From Pseudomonas putida (GTDB lineage: Bacteria > Pseudomonadota > Gammaproteobacteria > Pseudomonadales > Pseudomonadaceae), in contig NZ_JANHLK010000008.1 in the NCBI RefSeq assembly GCF_028682635.1, forward strand, positions 1 to 64,000: DNA of 64,000 nt, written 5' to 3'. Shown here piece after piece: positions 54,802 to 62,300 of this stretch. Position 1 is the stretch's first letter, and each line of letters starts with the position of its first letter. The translations under genes and the position numbers were made by a program. Under the pieces are notes generated by a model, which did no database searches, had not been told where the DNA came from, and worked only from the letters and a program-made list of their open reading frames with translations.

Positions 54802-56589
54802 ATGGCTGATGCAATCGCTGACAATGTTCCGGCCAAGGCCAATTCCGTAGGCGGCAAGCCGCCGCTGTTCGGGTTGTCCTTCCTGGAAAACCTCTCCGAG
54901 ATGACCATGCTGCGTCAGGTGGGCCTGATGGTCGGCCTGGCCGCGAGCGTGGCGATTGGCTTTGCCGTGGTGTTGTGGTCCCAGCAGCCGGACTACCGTC
55001 CGCTGTACGGCAGCCTTGCCGGCATGGACGCCAAGCAGGTCATGGATACCCTGGCGGCCGCCGATATCGCCTATAACGTCGAACCCAATTCCGGTGCCTT
55101 GCTGGTCAAGGCCGAAGACCTGTCCCGCGCGCGTCTCAAGCTCGCGGGCGCGGGTGTCACTCCCAGCGATGGCAACATCGGTTTTGAAATCCTCGACAAG
55201 GAACAGGGCCTGGGTACCAGCCAGTTCATGGAAGCGACCCGTTATCGTCGCGGCCTGGAAGGCGAACTGGCGCGCACCATTTCCAGCCTGAACAACGTCA
55301 AGGGTGCCCGGGTGCACCTGGCCATCCCGAAAAGCTCGGTGTTCGTGCGTGACGAGCGCAAGCCGAGCGCCTCGGTGCTGGTCGAGCTGTATTCCGGGCG
55401 TTCGCTGGAGCCGGGCCAGGTCGTGGCCATCGTCAATCTGGTGGCGACCAGCGTCCCCGAACTCAGCAAGTCGCAGATCACCGTCGTCGACCAGAAAGGC
55501 AACCTGCTCTCCGATCAGGCGGAAAACTCCGAGCTGACCATGGCCGGCAAGCAATTCGATTACAGCCGCCGCATGGAGAGCATGCTCACCCAGCGCGTGC
55601 ACAACATTCTGCAACCGGTGCTGGGCAACGACCGCTACAAGGCCGAAGTCTCGGCCGATGTCGACTTCAGCGCCGTCGAGTCCACCTCCGAGCAGTTCAA
55701 CCCGGACCAGCCGGCGTTGCGCAGCGAGCAGTCGGTCAACGAACAACGTACCGCCAGCAACGGCCCGCAAGGTGTACCGGGTGCCCTGAGCAACCAGCCA
55801 CCGTCGCCAGCCTCGGCACCGCAAACCACCGGTGGCGCCACCGCGTCGGCCGGCATGGTGCAGCCCGGCCAGCCATTGCTCGATGCCAACGGCCAGCAGG
55901 TCATGGACCCGGCCACCGGCCAGCCCATGCTCGCACCGTATCCGGCGGACAAGCGCCAGCAGTCGACCAAGAACTTCGAACTGGACCGCTCCATCAGCCA
56001 CACCAGGCAACAGCAGGGCCGATTGAATCGCCTGTCGGTCTCGGTGGTGGTCGATGACCAGGTCAAGATCAACCCGGCCAACGGTGAAATGACCCGTGCG
56101 CCGTGGAGTGCCGATGAGTTGGCCCGTTTCACCCGCCTGGTCCAGGATGCGGTCGGTTTCGACGCCAGCCGTGGCGACAGTGTCAGCGTGATCAACATGC
56201 CGTTCTCCGCCGAGCGCGGCGAAGTGATTGCCGATATTCCGTTCTACTCCCAGCCGTGGTTCTGGGATGTGGTCAAGCAGCTGTTGGGCGTCCTGTTCAT
56301 CCTGGTGCTGGTGTTCGGTGTGTTGCGCCCGGTGCTCAACAACATCACCGGTGGTGGCAAGGACAAGCAACTGGCGGGCATCGGCAGCGACGTCGAGCTC
56401 GGTGGCATGGGCGGCCTGGACGGCGAACTGGCCAACGATCGTATCAGCCTCGGTGGCCCGACCAGCATCCTGCTGCCAAGCCCGAGCGAAGGCTATGACG
56501 CACAGTTGAACGCAATCAAGAGCCTGGTGGCAGAAGACCCGGGTCGTGTCGCCCAGGTCGTGAAAGAGTGGATTAACGCAGATGAGTGA
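54802..56589 (+). CDS. fliF: Flagellar MS-ring protein FliF
   Basis: The protein is 595 residues. The N-terminal TM (about 37-56) is followed by the ring-building motif domains (LYGSLAGMDAKQVMDTLAAADIAYNV), a Pro/Gln/Ser-rich loop (about 310-385) and a C-terminal TM (WFWDVVKQLLGVLFILVLVFGVLRPV). The C-terminal tail binds FliG. The end overlaps fliG by 8 bp. Confidence 0.96.
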   Translation: MADAIADNVPAKANSVGGKPPLFGLSFLENLSEMTMLRQVGLMVGLAASVAIGFAVVLWSQQPDYRPLYGSLAGMDAKQVMDTLAAADIAYNVEPNSGALLVKAEDLSRARLKLAGAGVTPSDGNIGFEILDKEQGLGTSQFMEATRYRRGLEGELARTISSLNNVKGARVHLAIPKSSVFVRDERKPSASVLVELYSGRSLEPGQVVAIVNLVATSVPELSKSQITVVDQKGNLLSDQAENSELTMAGKQFDYSRRMESMLTQRVHNILQPVLGNDRYKAEVSADVDFSAVESTSEQFNPDQPALRSEQSVNEQRTASNGPQGVPGALSNQPPSPASAPQTTGGATASAGMVQPGQPLLDANGQQVMDPATGQPMLAPYPADKRQQSTKNFELDRSISHTRQQQGRLNRLSVSVVVDDQVKINPANGEMTRAPWSADELARFTRLVQDAVGFDASRGDSVSVINMPFSAERGEVIADIPFYSQPWFWDVVKQLLGVLFILVLVFGVLRPVLNNITGGGKDKQLAGIGSDVELGGMGGLDGELANDRISLGGPTSILLPSPSEGYDAQLNAIKSLVAEDPGRVAQVVKEWINADE

Positions 56590-57601
56590 TAACCGAGCCA
56601 TTGCCGCCAAACTGAGCAAGGTCGACAAAGCCGCGATCCTGCTGCTGTCACTGGGCTCGACCGATGCTGCCCAGGTATTGCGCCACATGGGGCCCAAAGA
56701 GGTCCAGCGTGTTGGCGTGGCCATGGCGCAGATGGGTAACGTGCACCGCGAGCAGGTCGAGCAGGTGATGAGCGAGTTCGTCGACATCGTCGGCGACCAG
56801 ACCAGCCTGGGCGTCGGTTCCGATGACTACGTGCGCAAGATGCTCACCCAGGCCCTGGGCGAAGACAAGGCCAACGGCCTGATCGATCGCATCCTGCTGG
56901 GCGGCAACACCAGCGGCCTGGACAGCCTGAAGTGGATGGAGCCGCGGGCGGTCGCCGACGTGATCCGTTACGAGCACCCGCAGATCCAGGCGATCGTGGT
57001 GGCGTATCTCGACCCGGACCAGGCCGGTGAAGTGCTGGGCAACTTCGACCACAAGGTGCGCCTGGACATCATCCTGCGGGTGTCCTCGCTGAACACCGTG
57101 CAGCCGGCCGCCCTCAAGGAACTCAACCAGATTCTCGAGAAGCAGTTCTCCGGCAACTCCAATGCTTCGCGCACCAGCCTGGGCGGGATCAAGCGCGCGG
57201 CCGACATCATGAACTTCCTCGACAGCTCGATCGAAGGCCAGCTCATGGACTCGATCCGCGAAGTCGACGAAGACCTGTCCGGTCAGATCGAAGACCTCAT
57301 GTTCGTGTTCAACAACCTGGCCGATGTCGACGACCGCGGCATCCAGGCGTTGCTGCGTGAAGTGTCCTCCGACGTGCTGGTACTGGCCCTCAAGGGCTCG
57401 GACGAAAACGTCAAGGAGAAGATCTTCAAGAACATGTCCAAGCGTGCGGCCGAACTGTTGCGCGACGATCTCGAGGCCAAGGGCCCGGTGCGCGTCAGCG
57501 ATGTGGAAACCGCGCAGAAAGAAATCCTCACCATCGCCCGTCGCATGGCCGAAGCGGGCGAGATCGTGCTCGGCGGCAAAGGCGCCGAGGAAATGATCTG
57601 A
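56582..57601 (+). CDS. fliG: Flagellar rotor/switch protein FliG
   Basis: The protein is 339 residues with N-terminal, middle (EHPQIQAIVVAYLDPDQAGEVL) and C-terminal domains. The C-terminal torque helix carries the charged pattern (FVFNNLADVDDRGIQALLREVSSDVLVLALKGSD). It couples the MS ring to the stator and the switch. The start lies within the fliF end, which suggests translational coupling. Confidence 0.97.
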   Translation: MSDNRAIAAKLSKVDKAAILLLSLGSTDAAQVLRHMGPKEVQRVGVAMAQMGNVHREQVEQVMSEFVDIVGDQTSLGVGSDDYVRKMLTQALGEDKANGLIDRILLGGNTSGLDSLKWMEPRAVADVIRYEHPQIQAIVVAYLDPDQAGEVLGNFDHKVRLDIILRVSSLNTVQPAALKELNQILEKQFSGNSNASRTSLGGIKRAADIMNFLDSSIEGQLMDSIREVDEDLSGQIEDLMFVFNNLADVDDRGIQALLREVSSDVLVLALKGSDENVKEKIFKNMSKRAAELLRDDLEAKGPVRVSDVETAQKEILTIARRMAEAGEIVLGGKGAEEMI

Positions 57602-57605
57602 CCCC

Positions 57606-58388
57606 ATGGCCAAGAACGATGAACAGCCCTCTGACCTGATCAGGGCCCGTGATGTCGGTGGTTTCGAGTCCTGGGCACTGCCCAGCTTCGATCCGCCGGC
57701 ACCTGAGCCTGAGCCCGAGCCCGAACCCGAGCCGCCGGAAATGGAGGAAGTGCCGCTGGAGGAAGTCCAGCCACTGACCCTTGAGGAGCTCGAGAGCATT
57801 CGCCAGGAAGCCTACAACGAAGGTTTTGCGGTGGGCGAAAAAGAAGGGTTCCACAGCACCACGCTCAGGGTTCGCCAGGAAGCCGAAGTGGCGTTGGCGG
57901 CCAAGATCGCCAGCCTTGAAAAAATAATGGCGCACCTGTTCGAGCCCATCGCCGAACAGGACACCCAGATTGAAAAGTCCCTGGTCGAGCTGGTGCGGCA
58001 CATGACCAGACAGGTGATCCAGCGCGAACTGGCCATGGACTCGACGCAGATCGAACACGTCATGCGCGAAGCCCTCAAGCTGTTGCCATTGGGCGTTGAA
58101 AACGTGCGGCTGTATATCAATCCGCAGGATTTCGTCCAGGTCAAAGCCTTGCGCGAGCGCCATGAGGAAACCTGGCGCATCGTCGAGGACGAGGCGCTGT
58201 TGCCTGGCGGTTGCCGGGTCGAAACCGAGCACAGTCGTATCGATGCTACGGTCGAAACCCGCGTTGCGCAGGTGATGGACAAGCTGTTCGACCAGATGCA
58301 CGAACAAGCCTTGCACCCGGCCGCTCCAGACCTGAGTCTTGAGTTGCCCGTCGAAAGCAAACCCGTGGCTGCCCCTGATGCGCCTTGA
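57606..58388 (+). CDS. fliH: Flagellar export ATPase regulator FliH
   Basis: The protein is 260 residues. A Pro/Glu-rich N-terminal stretch ([16 protein letters not shown], about 36-51) precedes a coiled coil ([15 protein letters not shown]) and the conserved stalk domain ([20 protein letters not shown]). FliH binds and restrains the FliI ATPase and links it to the C ring. The 3' end overlaps fliI by 11 bp. Confidence 0.93.
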   Translation: MAKNDEQPSDLIRARDVGGFESWALPSFDPPAPEPEPEPEPEPPEMEEVPLEEVQPLTLEELESIRQEAYNEGFAVGEKEGFHSTTLRVRQEAEVALAAKIASLEKIMAHLFEPIAEQDTQIEKSLVELVRHMTRQVIQRELAMDSTQIEHVMREALKLLPLGVENVRLYINPQDFVQVKALRERHEETWRIVEDEALLPGGCRVETEHSRIDATVETRVAQVMDKLFDQMHEQALHPAAPDLSLELPVESKPVAAPDAP

Positions 58389-59736
58389 ACGCACCAGTTT
58401 CGCCAAGCGCCTGGGCAGTTACGCCGAGGCCACGACACTGGCTGGCGCACCGATCCTCGAAGGCCGCCTGCTGCGCATGGTCGGCCTGACCCTCGAAGCC
58501 GAGGGCTTGCGCGCCGCCATGGGCAGTCGCTGCATGGTCATCAACGATGACAGCTACCATCCGGTGCAGGTCGAAGCCGAAGTCATGGGTTTTTCCGGCA
58601 GCAAGGTCTTCCTGATGCCGGTCGGCAGCGTGGCCGGCATCGCCCCCGGTGCCCGGGTGGTGCCCCTGTCCGACAGCGGTCGCTTGCCGATGGGCATGAG
58701 CATGCTCGGGCGCGTGCTCGATGGTGCCGGCCGCGCCCTGGACGGCAAGGGCGGGATGAAGGCCGAGGACTGGGTGCCGATGGACGGCCCGACCATCAAC
58801 CCGCTCAAGCGCGAGCCGATCAGCGAGCCGCTGGACGTGGGCATTCGTTGCATCAACGGCATGTTGACGGTTGGACGCGGTCAGCGGCTTGGCTTGTTCG
58901 CCGGTACCGGCGTCGGTAAATCCGTGCTGCTGGGCATGATGACGCGCTTTACCGAGGCCGACATTATCGTCGTCGGTCTGATCGGTGAGCGGGGTCGAGA
59001 AGTTAAAGAATTCATCGAACATATCCTCGGTGAAGAAGGGCTCAAGCGCTCGGTGGTGGTGGCGTCGCCCGCGGACGATGCGCCGCTGATGCGTCTGCGC
59101 GCCGCCATGTACTGCACGCGAATCGCCGAGTATTTCCGCGACAAGGGCAAGAATGTTCTGCTGCTGATGGATTCGCTGACGCGTTTCGCCCAGGCCCAGC
59201 GGGAAATCGCCCTGGCCATCGGCGAGCCGCCGGCGACCAAGGGTTATCCGCCCTCGGTGTTCGCCAAGTTGCCGAAACTGGTGGAGCGCGCCGGCAATGC
59301 CGAGAAGGGCGGTGGCTCGATCACGGCGTTCTATACCGTGCTGTCCGAAGGTGACGACCAGCAGGACCCGATTGCCGACTCGGCGCGGGGCGTACTCGAC
59401 GGGCACATCGTGCTGTCGCGGCGACTGGCCGAGGAGGGCCATTACCCGGCCATCGATATCGAGGCCTCCATTAGCCGGGTCATGCCGGCCGTGGTGTCGC
59501 CGGAACACATGGCCCGGGCGCAGTACTTCAAGCAGTTGTGGTCGCGCTATCAACAGAGCCGCGACCTGATCAGCGTCGGCGCCTACGTCGCCGGCGGTGA
59601 CCGCGAGACCGACCTGGCGATTTCCCTGCAGCCGCAGCTGGTCAAATACCTGCGCCAGGGCCTCAACGACAGCATCAGCCTGGGCGAAAGCGAAGCGTAT
59701 CTCGCCTCGATCTTCGCGCCTGCGGCGGGCGGTTAA
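58378..59736 (+). CDS. fliI: Flagellum-specific ATPase FliI
   Basis: The protein is 452 residues with Walker A ([15 protein letters not shown]), [10 protein letters not shown], and the Walker B region ([20 protein letters not shown]). It belongs to the rotary F1-type family and powers flagellar export with FliH and FliJ. The ATG at 58378 lies within the fliH end and gives the family N-terminus ([15 protein letters not shown]). Confidence 0.97.
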   Translation: MRLERTSFAKRLGSYAEATTLAGAPILEGRLLRMVGLTLEAEGLRAAMGSRCMVINDDSYHPVQVEAEVMGFSGSKVFLMPVGSVAGIAPGARVVPLSDSGRLPMGMSMLGRVLDGAGRALDGKGGMKAEDWVPMDGPTINPLKREPISEPLDVGIRCINGMLTVGRGQRLGLFAGTGVGKSVLLGMMTRFTEADIIVVGLIGERGREVKEFIEHILGEEGLKRSVVVASPADDAPLMRLRAAMYCTRIAEYFRDKGKNVLLLMDSLTRFAQAQREIALAIGEPPATKGYPPSVFAKLPKLVERAGNAEKGGGSITAFYTVLSEGDDQQDPIADSARGVLDGHIVLSRRLAEEGHYPAIDIEASISRVMPAVVSPEHMARAQYFKQLWSRYQQSRDLISVGAYVAGGDRETDLAISLQPQLVKYLRQGLNDSISLGESEAYLASIFAPAAGG

Positions 59737-59742
59737 CCGGCC

Positions 59743-60192
59743 ATGGCCCAGAGTCGGGCGGGCCGCCTGGCCCCCGTGGTGGAAATGGCCGAGAAGGCCG
59801 AGAAAACCGCGGTCCAGCGTCTGGGGCACTTCCAGGGGCAGGTGCGGCTGGCCGAGAGCAAGCTGGCCGACCTCGAAGCCTTTCGGCTCGACTATCAGGA
59901 ACAGTGGATCGTGCGCGGCAGTGCCGGCGTGTCCGGGCAATGGCTACTGGGCTACCAGGGCTTTCTCGCGCAATTGGGCACGGCCATCGATCAACAGCGG
60001 CAGAGCCTGGCCTGGCACCAGAACAACCTGAACAAGGCGCGGGACACCTGGCAACAGGCGTTCGCCCGGGTCGAAGGCTTGCGCAAGCTGGTTCAGCGCT
60101 ACCAGGACGAAGCGCGGGCGCTGGAAGACAAGCGCGAGCAGAAGTTGCTGGATGAATTGTCCCAGCGCCTGCCGCGACAGGATGCGTATTGA
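59743..60192 (+). CDS. fliJ: Flagellar export protein FliJ
   Basis: The protein is 149 residues and entirely coiled-coil (VVEMAEKAEKTAVQRLGHFQGQVRLAESKLADLEAF). FliJ is the central stalk of the export ATPase. It is last in fliEFGHIJ; a half-REP and the REPIN array follow directly, and no T-run terminator is seen. Confidence 0.93.
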   Translation: MAQSRAGRLAPVVEMAEKAEKTAVQRLGHFQGQVRLAESKLADLEAFRLDYQEQWIVRGSAGVSGQWLLGYQGFLAQLGTAIDQQRQSLAWHQNNLNKARDTWQQAFARVEGLRKLVQRYQDEARALEDKREQKLLDELSQRLPRQDAY

Positions 60193-60208
60193 TAGATTGC
60201 CCGGGAAT

Positions 60209-60229
60209 GATCGCAGCCCGCGGCAGCTC
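60209..60229. repeat. Half-REP flanking the array (left)
   Basis: The sequence starting GATCGCAGCCCGCGGCAG (21 bases, to CTC at 60229) matches one arm of the GTAGGAGCTGCCGCAG-family REPIN seen at 10904 and 17096. Confidence 0.7.
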
Positions 60230-60246
60230 AGCGCGAACGCGAAACC

Positions 60247-61882
60247 CCTGTAGGAACTGGCTTGCCAGTGAAGAGGCCCGAGAGACCAGCGCAATACTCA
60301 AGACCCCCTTCGCCGGCAAGCCGGGCTCCTACAATGTTGCGTGTAGGCCATGAATCCATGGTTTTCCACGGACCTGTAGGAGCTGGCTTGCCAGCGAAGA
60401 GGCCCGAAAGACCAGCGCAAAACTCAAGGCCGCCTTCGCCGGCAAGCCGGGCTCCTACAATGTTGTGTGTTGGCCATGAATCCATGGTTTTCCACGGACC
60501 TGTAGGAGCTGGCTTGCCAGCGAAGAGGCCCGAAAAACCAGCGCAATACTCAAGACCGCCTTCGCCGGCAAGCCGGGCTCACAATGTTTTGTGTTAGACA
60601 TGAGTCCGTGGTTTTCCACGGACCTGTAGGAGCTGGCTTGCCAGCGAAGAGGCCCGAAAAACCAGCGCAATACCCAAGACCGCCTTCGCCGGCAAGCCGG
60701 GCTCCTACAATGTTTTGTGTTAGACATGAATCCGTGGATGTCTTCGGACCTGTAGGAGCTGGCTTGCCAGCGAAGAAGCCCGAAAGACCAGCGCAAAACT
60801 CAAGGCCGCCTTCGCCGGCAAGCCGGGCTCCTACAATGTTTTGTGTTGGGCATGAATCCGTGGTTGTCTTCGGACCTGTAGGAGCTGGCTTGCCAGCGAA
60901 GAGGCCCAAAAGACCAGCGCAATACTCAAGACCGCCTTCGCCGGCAAGCCGGGCTCCTACAATGTTTTGTGTTAGACATGAATCCATGGTTTTCCACGGA
61001 CCTGTAGGAGCTGGCTTGCCAGCGAAGAGGCCCGAAAGACCAGCGCAAAACTCAAGACCGCCTTCGCCGGCAAGCCGGGCTCCTACAATGTTTTGTGTTA
61101 GACATGAATCCGTGGTTTCCCACGGACCTGTAGGAGCTGGCTTGCCAGCGAAGAGGCCCGAAAGACCAGCGCAATACTCAAGACCGCCTTCGCCGGCAAG
61201 TCGGGCTCCTACAATGTTTTGTGTTAGACATGAATCCATGGTTTTCCACGGACCTGTAGGAGCTGGCTTGCCAGCGAAGAGGCCCGAAAAACCAGCGCAA
61301 TACCCAAGACCGCCTTCGCCGGCAAGCCGGGCTCCTACAATGTTTTGTGTTGGGCATGAATCCGTGGTTGTCTTCGGACCTGTAGGAGCTGGCTTGCCAG
61401 CGAAGAGGCCCGAAAGACCAGCGCAATACTCAAGACCGCCTTCGCCGGCAAGCCGGGCTCCTACAATGTTTTGTGTTGGGCATGAATCCGTGGTTGTCTT
61501 CGGACCTGTAGGAGCTGGCTTGCCAGCGAAGAGGCCCGAAAGACCAGCGCAATACTCAAGACCGCCTTCGCCGGCAAGCCGGGCTCCTACAATGTTTTGT
61601 GTTGGGCATGAATCCGTGGTTGTCTTCGGACCTGTAGGAGCTGGCTTGCCAGCGAAGAGGCCCGAAAGACCAGCGCAAAACTCAACACCGCCTTCGCCGG
61701 CAAGCCGGGCTCCTACAATGTTGTGTGTTGGCCATGAATCCATGGTTTTCCACGGACCTGTAGGAGCTGGCTTGCCAGCGAAGAGGCCCGAGAGACCAGC
61801 GCAATACCCAAGACCGCCTTCGCCGGCAAGCCGGGCTCCTACAATGTTTTGTGTTGGGCATGAATCCGTGGTTGTCTTCGGA
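60247..61882. repeat. Tandem array of thirteen REPIN units, period 126 bp
   Basis: Units begin with CCTGTAGG at 60247, 60373, 60499, 60623, 60749, 60875, 61001, 61127, 61253, 61379, 61505, 61631 and 61757. The spacing is exactly 126 bp except for one unit of 124 (a CT deletion near 60580). Each unit is an inverted pair of REPs (GTAGGAGCTGGCTTGCCAGC ... CAAGCCGGGCTCCTAC) plus a linker (AATGTTTTGTGTT..CATGAATCC). The linker ends in one of two forms, TTTTCCACGGA or TTGTCTTCGGA, in the order A A A B B A A A B B B A B. Because 126 is a multiple of three, long open frames appear on both strands, but nothing suggests they are translated. The first unit is the most divergent. Confidence 0.97.
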
Positions 61883-61888
61883 CCTGAC

Positions 61889-61916
61889 CTGCCGAAGGCT
61901 GCGATCTTTTGATCTT
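61889..61916. repeat. Half-REP flanking the array (right)
   Basis: CTGCCGAAGGCTGCGATCTT and following TTGATCTT form the opposite arm of the same family as the left flank. Together the two halves have the arrangement of the REPIN at 17096-17178, with the array in between. Confidence 0.7.
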
Positions 61917-61950
61917 GATCCCCAACCTTGCCCCAACCTCTACCCAATGC

Positions 61951-61973
61951 TAAACCTTGTACAAGAAGGTTTA
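61951..61973 (+). promoter_or_regulatory. Palindrome ahead of the STAS gene
   Basis: TAAACCTT (61951-61958) and AAGGTTTA (61966-61973) flank a short centre, the middle CTTGTACAAG being palindromic too. It lies 22 bp before the STAS start codon. It may be a protein-binding site or an RNA hairpin close to the ribosome site AAGGAAG. Confidence 0.45.
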
Positions 61974-61995
61974 CCAATGACAAGGAAGCCATGAT

Positions 61996-62295
61996 ATGTC
62001 AGTCGTTACAGAAATCTCCCCGGACGGGAAAAAGCTGACGATATCGATCAAGGGACGATTCGATTTCGCCAAGCATCAGGAATTTCGAAAATCCTACGAA
62101 CAGCAGATCCTCTCAAAGGTCGTGGTCGATCTGAAAGAAGCCACCTACCTCGACAGCTCCGCCCTGGGCATGCTGCTGCTGTTGCGTGACCATGCCGGTG
62201 GCGACGATTCCGACATTCGCGTGGTCAACAGCAGTTCCGACGTGAGGAAAATCCTCGCCATTTCCAACTTCGACAAGCTGTTCGACATCAGTTGA
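61996..62295 (+). CDS. STAS-domain anti-sigma-factor antagonist (HsbA-like)
   Basis: The protein is 99 residues with the SpoIIAA fold. The phosphorylatable Ser lies in YLDSSALGMLLLLRDHAG (S54 or S55). Such proteins switch partners depending on phosphorylation, and in P. aeruginosa HsbA links the anti-sigma factor FlgM to surface growth. AAGGAAG lies 7 bp upstream. The next gene encodes a receiver/PP2C/kinase protein that is the likely regulator of its phosphorylation. Confidence 0.88.
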   Translation: MSVVTEISPDGKKLTISIKGRFDFAKHQEFRKSYEQQILSKVVVDLKEATYLDSSALGMLLLLRDHAGGDDSDIRVVNSSSDVRKILAISNFDKLFDIS

Positions 62296-62300
62296 CCACC

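Noticed and set aside
60550..61992. Long open frames on both strands across the REPIN array (480 and 442 codons)
   Set aside because: They result from a 126-bp repeat period with no stop in these frames. They have no ribosome site, begin and end arbitrarily, and read as palindromic repeat peptides.
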